64,000 bases of DNA from Oehlia diaphana (lineage: Eukaryota; Glomeromycota; Glomeromycetes; Glomerales; Glomeraceae). The position numbers and the translations under genes were made by a program. Positions 50,266 to 63,330 of this stretch are shown here, piece after piece (within the stretch, counting starts at the first letter, position 1; every line of letters starts with the position of its first letter). The stretch is taken from contig QZLH01000132.1 of assembly GCA_003833135.1 (NCBI GenBank), positions 25,487 to 89,486 on the forward strand, in the 5' to 3' direction. The notes beneath the pieces were generated by a model. The model saw nothing but the letters and a program-made list of their open reading frames with translations. It made no database searches and was not told where the DNA came from.

Positions 50266-53200
50266 CTAGATGTAATTTTATATCCTACCGAAAATGACGG
50301 ATATTTTATAAATGACGGAATCTAGATAGTTAATCTAAATAGTTATAGCAATGTATTTCAGAGAAACTATTTTTATTTGTGTATATATAAAAGATTAATT
50401 TTCATTGACCATCAATACTTATACTTTTAAGTCAATAACGTTAAATGAATAGATAGATGAATTAGGTAAAAATTAGAAATTTATAATTTTTTAGTCCTCA
50501 TGATTATTGATGCTTACTATTAGAAGTTTTTCTAGGTCTATATTTTTAACAATAATTGTCTGGAGCGTAGCGAAGGACTATTTATTGTACGGAACTAGAT
50601 AAATTTGTAGTACCGGTTTAACCAATGTATTTTTCCTTCCTTCCCCCTACGTCACTATAATTTAGCCCCTGCTTATTTCCTTTTATGTCTTGTAAATTAT
50701 TGTAAGCGTATTAAGCGACGGACTCTCAACGGTTTCCGTTTTCCTAGTTTATCCTCTGTACATATCCCAGTAAAATTCAAATTAATTGGTCCATCATATT
50801 AATTCTATTAATTTGAAATGAAAAAAAAATAACGATTAACTTTTAGATTACAATTAAATCAGATTTATAATAATTCCGGTTTCATCAATAATAAATCCAC
50901 TATTAACAGCATTTATATGGTATAAGCCTTCCAAATTTGGTTACTGTTTTTCATTCATAAAATTTGATTATCTAATTACTAAGAAATTTTCGCTCGTCAA
51001 GATTACTTAACTATTTATTGATACTGTAAACTAATTAATTTTTTTGACGAATATAAAATGTACCAATATTGTAATATAGGGACTACCAATGATAAAAGGA
51101 TTTACAATATTAAGTGCAACACAAAAACATTAATTCCGACTTTTGATACCCTGCAAATTTATATTTGATGGGTTTTCACGGAATTTATAATTTATGGAAA
51201 ATAAACCGGATACAGGAAACATCCGACTTTGGAATAACGGATAAATGTTAAAACTGAATAGTATTAAGTAATATATTTGGCCAATCAACATTTCTGAATC
51301 TTTTTTAGTACTACTTTTATGGTATTGGTACTGTGAAAGGATATTAAGGGTTATAAATCAAAACGCGAGTTTGAAATTCTTTTTGTAGAAAAAAAAAAAT
51401 CGGTTATAAAGGAATCGTTTATTTAGTACATCCCTACATGTCATGTGTGATGTGTCCTCTGGGATTCCCGTATTTCTCCGAAAATATTCCTAATTTCAAC
51501 TGGAGACCATACTTTTAATTAGTCGAAATGTTTAAGGAATTATTTCATCCTATCAGACTTTATTATTTTTTTTTTTTTCCTTTTCCTTTTTTCAGCAAAT
51601 TTTTATTTTTAACAAAAGGTAATGTTTCACATGCAAAACAATGCATCGGTTATGAACATCTTAACAATTTTAGTAAAGAAGTAATAACAATAACATATAC
51701 AAATTAGTTCAATACAATAAATAAAAGATAATGGCAAAATTTTATCCAATTGAAAAGGTTTTATATGTTGTAACATATGAATCATTGATTGATGTATTGT
51801 AAATCAAATTTTTTTTAAATATCAAATATTTAAACACATGTTGAGTATTGATCCGACATTATTATTAGCACAAAATCTTGTTGTTAAAAAATTAATCTTT
51901 TTAGTATTATGTTTATAAATTATGAAAGGGAATTTATATATTAATTAATAAATATATATATAAAAGAAACTTCTCAATTTTGTAAAAAGAAGATTCCTAA
52001 TTCATAAAAAGAAAATTCGTAAAAAGAAAAGTCCTAATTCGTAAAAAAAAAATAAAAAAAAATCGTATATGGCTGAGCTGAGAGAAAATATCGTTTTAGG
52101 AAATTACGGAATTCTCCATTTTTTGATTGGTCCATATAAATTATTTAAAACCTGAGATGTTTCATCTCGAAAAATCATGTGTACACCATACACACGTGAA
52201 TTGTTATATAATCTAGTTCTAAAAAGAAAAATCTTTTAGTGGTACTTTTAATATATAAATTTGGGATAAAAAATTTGAATAATTAAATTTATAGATAAAC
52301 CTTAAATAACTCCTTTCTAAATATTCCTAATTTGAATATACATTACAAGGAGTTTTTTTAGATTTTTATAGATTCATTGATTTCTTATATTAATTTATTA
52401 AAAAGGTTTAACTCTTAAAACTTATGATCAGTACCACTGAAACTGTTACTATATTACACAATTTTGACTGACAAATTGTCTAAGTTGCTACGCGATTAAG
52501 TTAATCTGATGTTGGACTTTGCCAAGCACAGACCCTTGATAATTTTCATCTTTATATCTTTTATAATGGGAGATACCGAGATTTCTTTATTTATTGGCGG
52601 AGGCTGAAAAAAAAAAAAAAAACTATGATACACCTTATACAGACAATATTGTGGAGGATTTTCTAAACAAAAAAGGCTCAAGATTACTAAACATGAATGA
52701 ATTTATACTATTCGTTATATTTTTACATACCCCGAATCTATTTTCTGCACAACAATACATTGTGAACCAATTAATTAATAGATGTTAATGAAATCGGATA
52801 GTACATTTTAACCAGGGTTATTTACTAATGATTGTTGCAAGATAGTTCTGATAGTAAAATCGCGTTCAGAATATTATTTATTGTTATTTTTATTATGTTC
52901 TGGCGCCTCCTTGAATAAAAAAAAAAAAAATTATATTGTCCTCACAATATGTTGTACTCTTATGCATCAATGTTTCGTAAAACAATCTTTACGGGAAACT
53001 TGGCGCAAAAAAGATATTTAATTCATCGTTATTATTTTTATTTCCCTTAAAAATAATTAATATTTTTTTTAAAAAAAAATATATAAATTAGCCATTGGTC
53101 CATAATGAAAAAAATTTATCGAAGGAATAACAATTCTCTTCATTATTCGAATTTACATATATGTGAGCAAGTTTTTTTTTTTTTTAAAAAAAAAAATATA

Positions 53201-53428
53201 TAATGCTTAAAATTTTCTTTTATCATTTTTCCGCAAAAGCAAATTAACTAACTTCAAAAACTTACCTACTTCAATATTTATAGGCACGATATTCGAACTG
53301 AATGATTGTTTGCTTTTATTCTCCTCAATATATCAAATACACTCCGTCTTTATTCCCCTTTCTTTCATTTTAGTTCGAACTTACTTATTCTTTCTTTTTT
53401 ATAATTTCAATAATTTTTAATAAAAATA
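50067..53428. other. Intergenic, repeats and AT-rich DNA
   Basis: Apart from the GACCCG-rich repeat at its start, I see no supportable gene. The frames at 52496-52681 (-) and 52594-52788 (+) are short and overlap each other. The last 500 bases should contain the promoter of the plus-strand gene at 53429. Confidence 0.45.
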
Positions 53429-55177
53429 ATGGGAAATACATTCTCAGGACGAAAACCCTTTAAGATTAAGAAAAAAAAGAGTGTTGATGGATGCTCTAAA
53501 TCTAACAATTATATATATGTTGATACAATTCGGGATGCCAACTTTTCATGGCTAGAAGGTCGCCGTGTTTCGGCAGACGATTTTTATCCCATAGCTCGAC
53601 AAGTTGAAGGAGTGAGAATGAATTTAATGAATTTCAAAATGTTTTTTTTTTTTTCACATAAATTGAAATTTCTAATTAATTTTAATGAATGTAAATTTTA
53701 AGACTGATCGAATAGGCATTTTGGTATGTTTCTATTATTATTGTTATACTTCTTATTGATATAATATTCATACAAGTAAAAAACTTTTATTGGAAAAAAA
53801 AAAAATTAGATGCATGATATATATAAATATATGTTGAAGGGAAATACTAAGACCCCTTTAACTTCAATCAAGGTATGATTTGCAAGATGTTACATTTTTT
53901 TCCAAAATAATATTTCATTTTAACTAATTAGGCAACATTATATCATATTGCCTTATCTTTGTACATTGAAAATAGAGGTGCTTACATATCGGGTAAGTTG
54001 TATGGTAAATGTTGGGGTAAATATGCCTCCTCTGACTTATTTTTTAACCTTTTAATATTTAGGTCGGGGCATAATATTTGGCTAACTGAGATGGCTAAGT
54101 AAATTATGTTTAATTCAGGATGTTTGTTTTAATTGATGATGTTATATATCATTTAATAAAAATTATTTCATCAGTGATAACAAAGGGATCCAATTTGAGG
54201 GATTCGATATTAAGACCGGGAATATCGACATGAATTCGTTACCGGCAAATTTAACGTTCACTCACGGGAATATTTTTGAGAGTGAGTTTAACTGATCGAT
54301 CACGTGATTGTTATTTTATTATCTTCCCAAGTAACATAATTATTTTTTTTTCGTTAAAAGATGGTCTTCCCTATCCGGATAATTTTTTTGATTACGTTAA
54401 CGGTAAGCTCATGAATGAAAATATTTGTTATTATTTGATTTACTAATAACAAAATTTTTTGTTATTTAACTTAATAAGTGAGATCTTTACTGGGTTGGTT
54501 ACCCAGTGACAAGATTTCGTTTGTGATCGAAGAAATTCGTAGAATAACGATCCCTGGGGGAAAAATTGAGATATTGGTATGTTTTCTCCAACATATTTTT
54601 TGAAGAATTATTTAAATAAAAATAATTGATTGATTTAACTTTTCACTTTCAGGAGACCGACGTCTTCATAAAGTAAGTAATCATTACTTATCCTTTGATG
54701 AAAGATTTTTATTATTTTTAAATTCATATATGTGTGTATATAAATAAATTAGAAATGCGACGAAACATTATGAAGAGAAACTTGGAAAGATCTGGCGGGA
54801 TTTATGTGCATGTAAAGGTTACGATCCCAATAATGTAATTGGATTGGATAAGTTCCTGGAGAGGGACTTTTTCGGAATAAAGAAGTTAAAATTATCAATA
54901 CCTATTGGGCCGTTTGGCGGAAAGGTAAGGAAATATATATATATATTAATTATTTTGGATTTAAGTTAAACCATTCTTTTTTTTTTCGTAGGTCGGTGAA
55001 TCATACGCTGAAGCGTTTATCTGTGCAGTTACTACTATTGCATCAGTCATGGAAGAAAAACTAAATATGACTAATGATGAAATTCAGCAATATCTTCCAG
55101 AATGCATTGAGAAGTTGAATATTGCCATGTCATACACCAACATATATCTAGTTACCGCCACAAAAAGCTTTAGGTAA
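53429..55177 (+). CDS. Methyltransferase-like gene, motif I degenerate and one exon junction out of phase
   Basis: Second member of the class I methyltransferase family seen at 46532-47630. Eleven exons: 53429-53611, 53703-53723, 53810-53872, 53932-53992, 54063-54098, 54175-54281, 54361-54402, 54479-54576, 54653-54672, 54753-54924, 54992-55177. Key stretches: FSWLEGRRVSADDFYPIARQ, HNIWLTEMAK, FEGFDIKTGN, THGNIFENGLPYPDNFFDYV and RRITIPGGKIEILETD. All junctions keep frame except exon 4 to 5: joining 53992 to 54063 with canonical sites gives a stop at once, while the family-like frame SGHNIWLTEMAK needs one more base. Motif I therefore reads roughly YISG/SGHNIW instead of D-x-G-C-G-x-G-x-W. Either a frameshift makes this a pseudogene, or splicing is unusual. 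The rest of the frame is intact, so decay would be recent. The N-terminus begins MGNTFSGRK, a possible N-myristoylation site. Confidence 0.7.
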
Positions 55178-57295
55178 TTGATATACGATAAAAAACAAGA
55201 TATATATGATAAATAAGCTTATATTGTATGTTAGTACCTTCTTAAGATATTTTGATACATAATTTGCTGTCATATGAGATTCTCATAAGCATAATTCTTT
55301 TTCACAAGATCAAGAAAATGTATAAGAACTTAAATTTATTTTATCAAGAAATGAAGATTTAGTTTAAAGATAACAAGTTTTCTCTTGATGAAATTTTTAC
55401 TACGTAAATAAAAAATACGATTAACTTTTAATAACTGAAAGGAAAGAGTAATATTAACGTTAAAATAATCACTTACCATACAAAGCCAAGAATGAGGATC
55501 GTCGTACTAATCTCTACATAAGATCGATGCGAAAAATACTTTGCATGTGTCGATCTGCCACATCTCTTGTTTAGTCATCATGGCTGGCTAATGTTATTCA
55601 TTACGATTTTTAGCTTTAAAGTACGATTAAATCTAGATTGGCTTGATAAAAAGAAACTATGCATTCGAATCTCATTTTTTTTAAATTTTCTAAATTTTCT
55701 CTTTCTCCTTTTCTTTTTTTTTAAAAAAATAAATCATGAAAAATTTCGGCATCCAAAAAAAAAAAACGCACCTGTGTCATTATTATTCATTGTTAAAGAT
55801 GAAAAGTGAAGAATACATAAACTTAGTCTGGTATGTTACCATAGCTATGCAATCTGCTCGCAAAACACCGATCGTTTAAAAAAAAGTGCAAAAGTGCCAT
55901 TTTACTGGATATAAATTTCATAACAAAACATTGCCAAACTTTCTTCATTTCCATCGGCTCATGATTAAAAATGGCAAATATTTAAATTCGTTATTATTCT
56001 TTACAACGTTAGTTTAGCAATATTTTTTGGCGCACTTTGCACGTTGCTACACAAAATCATATTTGTTCACATGATTATTTGTTGCGGTGACACAACTGGT
56101 GACACTTCTTGGTATAGTATTAATAGACATCATTTTTATAAGCTTTCAATTTGTTGAGATTTGGTAAATTTTTCTATAATGATTATAAATACCTAAAATA
56201 TTATCATTCCTTTCAAATTATCAAATGGATTTCCTGCTTTTTTCATACAGTTATATTAAACAAATCTTTTATTTTTATTCTTACAACCAATTTAATTTCT
56301 GGCTTTTATAATAATTTCAAAGCACTTTTAAGTAAAAATAACAGTTTATCAATTTATTTGATATATTAATAGATTTTTCATATTAATAAAATGAAAAAAT
56401 TAAATAAATTACTCTTTTTTTTAATAGTAAATATAAATATATTTATTGATATGATATAAAATTTACATGTAAAAAAATTTTTTTTAAGTATTTTGTATAA
56501 CTTTAAAAATAATCATATACTTTAAATTATAACAAATTATAAAAAATTATACCAAAAAATATTTATAGTATAAATAAAATAAATATCAAATTTTTTAAAT
56601 TTTTAAATACATTAATTTAAAGTAATAAAAAAAAAATTTCAATTAAAATTATGTATTTAAAAAAATTTTTTATTATATATTTAAATAAAATATAAATTAT
56701 TTTTAATTTTATAAATTATTTTTTTTCCAATTAAAATTTTATATATTAAAATATATATAAAATTGTATAATTTATTATATTGTATTCAATAATAAATTCT
56801 TAATATATTTTTATTAATATTTAACTATTTAATATTTAATTTTAGTTATATATTATATTTTTTTAAATTAATATAAATAAATATTTTAAGTAAATTAATT
56901 AATAAAAATCTGTCTATATTACTTTAAAAATATACCTGAAAACTCAAAATTTAGATATTTATACTTAAATTAGAAAAACTATTATGATTTAATTCCTATT
57001 AGTTCTATATCAAATGTTAATAACTACTAAGTAAATATTATAATAATATGTATTTGTTAGTAAATATATCAATGAATTTTTACTTTCTATATAATAATAT
57101 GTTGAAAAGTTATTATAATTTTATTAAAAATTAATTAATAAGATTATTTTTAATATATTATTATCACATTTACTAAATTAATATTTTTCTAATACTTAAA
57201 TAATCACAATATGATTACTAAGTATATTTAAATATATTTGATAATTAAATAAAAAATTAATACTAATTTAGTAATAAACAAATTAATAAACTCAT
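55178..57295. other. Intergenic, extremely AT-rich
   Basis: From about 56150 on, nearly pure A/T with many taatat words. The small frame at 55567-55809 includes poly-Lys and poly-Phe codons from homopolymers and is not called. Nothing else recognised. Confidence 0.5.
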
Positions 57296-57940
57296 CAGGA
57301 AATTATATAGTGCGAAAAGTTGCGCAAGTTTACACATCATAATATTTCGTAAGTTTCCAGACCCGCTGCAAGTTTGTGTAAGTGTAATATTTTGTAACTT
57401 TTAAAATATTTTGAAATATTATGATATGCAAAACTTTGTAATTTTTATGATTTGTAATATTTCGTAATTTTGCGGTTCACAATATTTCGTAAGTTTTTAG
57501 ACCCACCGCAAATTTACGTAAATGTAATATTTTGTAACTTTTTAAAATATTTTGAAATTCTATGATACGTAATGTTCCATAATTTGACAATTCATAATAT
57601 TCTGTGATTTTACACAATGTAATATTTTGTAATGTTTCAAAATATTTTGATAAATAATATTTCATTTTCTTTACTATAAGTTTATATAATATATGTTTTA
57701 TTAGATATAATTTTATTAAACCATAAAAAATTACAAGTATTTATTAATATATACAGAATACATAAAAGTAAAAAAAAGAGTAAAGAGTAACAATATTATT
57801 AGACATAAAAAGAAGAGAAACAGCTATAGTAACATTAGTATTAAATATAAAGATAAAAGAAATATTATTATTATTATTAGTATTAAGGTAAAAAGAGTTA
57901 AAGAAACAGTAAAAGAAGTAAAAGAGACATGGATATTATC

Positions 57941-58296
57941 ATTAGTATTAAAGTACAAGTAAAAAGGAATAAAGAAAATATAGATAGTATTGTTAGTATT
58001 ATGACATAAAGTAACAAAAAGGTAAAAAAAAAGCGTTAATATTAAAATAATTAGTATTAATAAATAAATATTTCTATACCTGCAAAGTAATTGAACAAAA
58101 GAATAAAGAAATAAAAAGAAAGGAAAAAATAAACATGTTGTTAGTATTGTTAGTATCATTAGTATTAAAGTACAAGTAAAAAGGAATAAAGGAAACATGA
58201 ATATTATTATTAGTATTATGATACAAAGTAACAAAGAAGTAAAAAAAAAGAAATAATTAGTATTAATAAACAAATATTTCTATACCTGCAAAGCAA
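57941..58296. repeat. Tandem pair of about 140-bp segments inside the foldback element
   Basis: attagtattaaagtacaagt to ctatacctgcaaagtaa (57941-58090) recurs at 58158-58296 with modest divergence. Both are purine-rich, so minus-strand frames rich in Leu/Ile/Phe stay open (57824-58422). Those frames look like membrane proteins but are compositional. Confidence 0.65.
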
Positions 58297-58903
58297 TAAA
58301 TATGAAATAGTATATGTAAATATGTTGTATGTAATTAAAGAAATAATAGAAAGAAGCGACAAAAAAATTAAAAATATTGAACAAAAGAATAAAGAAATAA
58401 GAGACAAAAATAAATAAGACAAAAAACGCGTGTATAATTAAATAATTAAATTACATGCAAGGATCAGCCTAATTTTGATTGGCCAGAAAATACGATATCA
58501 TAAAATTACAGAAATCCGCATTTTTGTACATCGTACAGCGGATATGATATAAATAAATTGTGACTGAAATTTGTGTTCAATTTGTGTTCAATTTGTGTTG
58601 ATAATTATGGTAAAAAATCATTAATTTTGGCCAAATTTCGTTAAATTTGTTAAATTTGTGTTGAATTTGTATTTGAATTTGTGTTGCGTAATTTTGATAT
58701 TTAGTAATTGCATGTATGATATACAAGATTTTTTTATGATTTTTTTAAGAAATGTATGTAAAATATTTAATCAGAATATAATTGTTTTATTTTTAAATAT
58801 GATTATATTGATGATTTTTTTTTTAAAAAAAAAAATTGATTTTTTTAAAATTCAATAGAATGTGCTAATAATAAATTGTTTTATTTTTAAATATGATATA
58901 TTG

Positions 58904-59659
58904 NNNNNNNNNNNNNNNNNNNNNNNNNNNNNNNNNNNNNNNNNNNNNNNNNNNNNNNNNNNNNNNNNNNNNNNNNNNNNNNNNNNNNNNNNNNNNNNNN
59001 NNNNNNNNNNNNNNNNNNNNNNNNNNNNNNNNNNNNNNNNNNNNNNNNNNNNNNNNNNNNNNNNNNNNNNNNNNNNNNNNNNNNNNNNNNNNNNNNNNNN
59101 NNNNNNNNNNNNNNNNNNNNNNNNNNNNNNNNNNNNNNNNNNNNNNNNNNNNNNNNNNNNNNNNNNNNNNNNNNNNNNNNNNNNNNNNNNNNNNNNNNNN
59201 NNNNNNNNNNNNNNNNNNNNNNNNNNNNNNNNNNNNNNNNNNNNNNNNNNNNNNNNNNNNNNNNNNNNNNNNNNNNNNNNNNNNNNNNNNNNNNNNNNNN
59301 NNNNNNNNNNNNNNNNNNNNNNNNNNNNNNNNNNNNNNNNNNNNNNNNNNNNNNNNNNNNNNNNNNNNNNNNNNNNNNNNNNNNNNNNNNNNNNNNNNNN
59401 NNNNNNNNNNNNNNNNNNNNNNNNNNNNNNNNNNNNNNNNNNNNNNNNNNNNNNNNNNNNNNNNNNNNNNNNNNNNNNNNNNNNNNNNNNNNNNNNNNNN
59501 NNNNNNNNNNNNNNNNNNNNNNNNNNNNNNNNNNNNNNNNNNNNNNNNNNNNNNNNNNNNNNNNNNNNNNNNNNNNNNNNNNNNNNNNNNNNNNNNNNNN
59601 NNNNNNNNNNNNNNNNNNNNNNNNNNNNNNNNNNNNNNNNNNNNNNNNNNNNNNNNNNN
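58904..59659. other. Assembly gap (756 N)
   Basis: Run of N. Just upstream, attgttttatttttaaatatga occurs twice (about 58779 and 58875), suggesting a collapsed or badly closed repeat at the gap edge. Confidence 0.98.
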
Positions 59660-60395
59660 TTAATTGAAAGAAAACTGAAATCAAACTAAGATTTTTTTAT
59701 TTTTTGATTTAATCATGATATTTATATTTAGATAATCCATATCTGCATGAGATTTAATTAATATGTTTAATGATGAAAAGTCTAATAAATTAAATTTTAA
59801 TTGAAATGAGAAATAAAATTAAACCAAAGAGGTATTGTTCAAATTTTATTTAAAGTGACATTTTACGATTTTCTTCAAATTTTTACTTATCTCAAAATTA
59901 AAATTATAAAAATCAAATTTAATCTAATAATGCCTCGCCACACACGTTCACGTCATTCCCACTATAACGTCCATTAGAACTGGGCTATGATGGATGAACT
60001 TGTTGACATATGCTGAAACAGAAACCGCGCCTACCACAATATTAATGGTAAAAGCTGCCATGATTTTTGGGACTCTGTTGCCAATAAGTTCATATAATTA
60101 ATATCTATAATTTCTTGCTTATTTCAAATCCGTGACAGTTTAGTGTTGATCTTGCTATAATAGGAAGGAGTGATGTTTACACATTACCTGATCACGTGCA
60201 GCCACGAGTTCAAAAACACTAAGTATCTGAGGGACTTAGAATTTTTTTAGTGCCAAAAATTTATTTGTCACTATTATTTGTCACTGAGATCGATACTAAC
60301 CTGTCACAGATTTTAGATGTGCTAATTTCTTTAAGAAAGAATTTAAATTCAAATTAACCAATCCATTTAATTGAATCAGAATAAATAGAATATTT

Positions 60396-60737
60396 CAAAC
60401 GAGGGTTTCTGAGTAACAGTGCAGCTAAAAGTGAAGGAACTTCGTCAGAGATTATCATGTAAGTAAATAAATAAAATTACATTCATATAAATTAAATGTA
60501 TTTATCAAATATTCAAACTGATTTTGATATTTAGAACTATGTCCTTTATCGTAATGGTAACTCTGAACGGCGGCTGTGAATGCGTACCGGTCAAAGATAT
60601 TATAGTGAATTTAAAACAAGATTTTAGAAGAGGCCAGGTAATTATACTATAATAAAATTTATAATTAATATTTACGTTCATATTTTAAATTTGATAAATT
60701 TGATTAATTTTAGTCACGCGTGATAATCGTAGGGTAA
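60396..60737 (+). CDS. Possible exons of an unidentified gene inside the foldback element
   Basis: Three stretches join in phase with canonical sites: about 60396-60458 (ends KSEGTSSEII), 60535-60637 (TMSFIVMVTLNGGCECVPVK then DIIVNLKQDFRRGQ) and from 60714 (SRVIIVG, then either a stop at 60735 or a donor at 60734). The translation is balanced, unlike the surrounding AT noise, and phase agrees across two introns, so this could be a partial gene or captured gene fragment. The upstream start is not clear; it may lie in or beyond the gap. I do not recognise the family. Confidence 0.38.
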
Positions 60738-61140
60738 GGAGAAACTTACTTATGTATCGTAAAAGATAATTATTTCTATTTTTTTATTATTTATTAAGTG
60801 AGTAGCTAGATCCAGTCCGTACCAAATATCGGCTGGAGACTTACATTTTTTTTTGGGCTGTGACTGATACTGACGTCCATGCTGTACAGCCTGGATACTA
60901 TTTTATAAAATAGTGTATTTTTTTATTAAGTTATAATAAAAATTAGAATTTACTTTAATTTTTAATATAAAAATTATAAATAATAAAAAATTCGTAAATA
61001 AAAATAAATTTGCTTTTCTAAATTTAAAAAAAAAGGTGTTTATATAAAAGAAAAGGTGTTTATATTATTTTTGATTATTCAATAGTATCACATGCCCCTT
61101 GTATACATTCTACTACATACGCAACTTTAACGATCGAATA

Positions 61141-61690
61141 GTAATATTATGCAGGTTTACAATCTCGTAAATTTTTGAAATATTTTAACTGTAATATTAT
61201 GCAGGTTTACAGTCTTGTAAATTTTTGAAATATTTTAACTGTAATATTACGCAGGTTTACAGTCTTGTAAATTTTTAAAATATTTTAACTGTAATATTAC
61301 GCAGGTTTACAGTCTTGTAAATTTTTGAAATATTTTAACTGTAATATTACGCAGGTTTACAGTCTTGTAAATTTTTGAAATATTTTAACCGTAATATTAT
61401 GCAGGTTTACAGTTTTATAAATTTTTGAAATATTTCAACTGTAATATTACGCAGGTTTACAGTCTCATAAATTTTTGAAATATTTCAACCGTAATATTAT
61501 GCAGGTTTACAGTTTCGTAAATTTGCAGAATATTTTGACCGTAATATTGCATAAATCTTACAATATTGAAAACTTGTGTAATATTTTAACTGTAATATCA
61601 CATAAATCTTATGAAATTGTAAACTTACATAATATTTTAAAATTTTTCAAAATATTATGCCATAAACTTTCGTAAACTTACGCAATTTTT
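61141..61690. repeat. 50-bp tandem repeat array
   Basis: Eight near-identical units with exact 50-base period start at 61141, 61191 and so on to 61491: gtaatattatgcaggtttac then agtcttgtaaatttttgaaatattttaact. Two or more degenerate units follow to about 61690. Differences are mostly C/T and G/A changes (tatgcagg/tacgcagg, actgt/accgt). The array forms the right subterminal part of the foldback element. Confidence 0.92.
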
Positions 61691-62639
61691 TGTGCTATAA
61701 AATTTCCTGATACTAATTCAAATTAATATTTTATAAATTATATATAATTACAAGTCAATTATAATTTTATATTAATATAATGATATATTTTATTAATTCT
61801 AATATAATAAATATACAGTTCATTTTAATAATTAATTATAATTTATATATTATCTAAAAAATTGCAAAATCATCATTTATCAAACTATTATATATTATTA
61901 TAATAAAATATAATAAAATTTTTATTGCAAAATTGATACATGTAATAAAAATTGAATATTTATTGTATGGTAATTTTTGGGATGATATAAATATTGATAT
62001 CTCTTTTGCATTAGCTTCCTGTATTATAAAGCATTATTATTATATATTTACAGTGATTTTTAAAAAAAATACGCCAAACTTTTTTAAAATTGTTAATTGC
62101 ATTTATAAAATCAATTTAAATCCAATTAAAATAAAATTTAATATTAAAAAACATAAATTTAATATAAATTTACTATAATATTAAATCAAAAAACTTGGTG
62201 CTTTTTTTTTAGTACTTTTTAAAATTTTTAAAAAATTAGACTTTTCACAAAAATTATATTATACTTTTATGCAAAATTAATTATTAAATAGCTAAATTAT
62301 GAATTAAATTTAAAAAAAATCAATATTTTTTAGTAATAAATTAATTAATTGTTTAATAAATATAATTAAAAATTACTATAAAATCTATAAATTTTACAAT
62401 TTTTAGTATAAAGTTTTTTTTTAAACACCATTATTAGATTAAAGGTTTTTACAATAAAATAATGCTAAAATTTAAATTTTTTCAGTTATGATAAAAGAAT
62501 TTGCAAAAAAAAAAAATTAAAAATAACAAGCACTTTAGTTATTGAGAAATTGATTGTACTTGATAGGCATTTTTGTCCTTATATAAGTTATTTTGAGGCC
62601 TTTACCTTTTGTTTATTATTGGGTCTATAAAGATATTAA

Positions 62640-63330
62640 GTAATCTTAGTGGTTAACTAAGTTACTTTTGTGAGAAAGTAATGGCAACATAGAAGGAATA
62701 ATCTTTGTAGACACTTTCTTCACATCATACAACTGAATTAATAGTTTTGTAAATTGAAGTCCATCTTGTTTCACAATACCTTTTTAGACCCACCTGAAAT
62801 ATTCATATCTTTAATACATTTATATAATAAATCTGCTTCTTGATGTGAAGTTTTAAAAAATCTGCTTAAAATATTACAGTAATTTAAAATACACTTTGGT
62901 AAAGAATGTTCTAAAAAATAATTAAAACAATAAAATATTAGTATATTTTAACAATTTTATTTTAAAAGATTCAGTTGTAAAATTAAAAAAAATTACAATT
63001 ATTTATAATATTATATTTACCTAAAATGTCTTTACTGATTAAGTTTACAAAATAAGCTATACAGCAGTTTCAGAAATTTTTTTGCAAGTAGCTGCTATTG
63101 CAAAAGTATTATCTGAAACTACAGCTGCAAACTTTTCTTGCCCAATTTCATCAATAACTTCTTGAATTTTACTTGCCAAAAAATCTGCTATATGACTTTC
63201 TGCTGAAAAATTTTTAAGTGAATATAAAAATTCTTTTCTATCTAGTATTATAACTTATAACAATGAAATTGTAAATAGAATTACTTTTGGGATTAGACCA
63301 ACTATCTAATCCTAATATAAAATAAAGGAT
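62640..63330 (-). pseudogene. Decayed hAT-type (DUF659) transposase
   Basis: Reading downward from 63330: LGLDSWSNPKSNSIYNFIVI, then a frame change near 63243 to RKEFLYSLKNFSAESHIADF and KIQEVIDEIGQEKFAAVVSDN, then another frame change to CCIAYFVNLISKDILG, then an apparent intron (GTAAAT to TTTTTTAG, 62912-63020) and HSLPKCILNYCNILSRFFKT, then a third shift to GLKRYCETRWTSIYKTINSV and V*CEESVYK. These are the successive blocks of DUF659/hAT transposases (DGW, SLKxFSxxSH, KFAAVVTDN, INLxxKDI, KTRW). At least three frame changes and one TGA where Arg is expected show it is dead. It is only a middle fragment; no element ends found. Confidence 0.8.

Larger units (their letters stand above)
57296..61709. 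mobile_element. Large foldback-like element with subterminal tandem repeats
   Basis: The left end caggaaattatatagtgcga, followed by aaagttgcgcaagtttac, matches the inverse of the right end gtaaacttacgcaattttt then tgtgctataaaatttcctg (to 61709), about 80% over 42 bases. Inside each end lie repeats built on gtaatatt, aaatattttgaaatatt and aagtttac; they form a clean 50-bp array on the right and a diverged, oppositely oriented set on the left (57296-57680). The total is about 4.4 kb including a 756-base gap, so the true size is unknown. Long inverted ends made of tandem units resemble foldback-type or Mutator-like DNA transposons. No transposase is visible in the sequenced part. Confidence 0.55.

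Noticed and set aside
57824..58422. Leu/Ile/Phe-rich minus-strand frames resembling membrane proteins
   Set aside because: They come from a duplicated purine-rich repeat; composition alone explains the hydrophobicity.
58862..59689. Open frames spanning the N run
   Set aside because: They consist of unknown bases and have no evidence.
61141..61690. 50-bp array as a CRISPR
   Set aside because: Units are adjacent with no variable spacers, in a eukaryotic AT-rich context; it is a tandem repeat.
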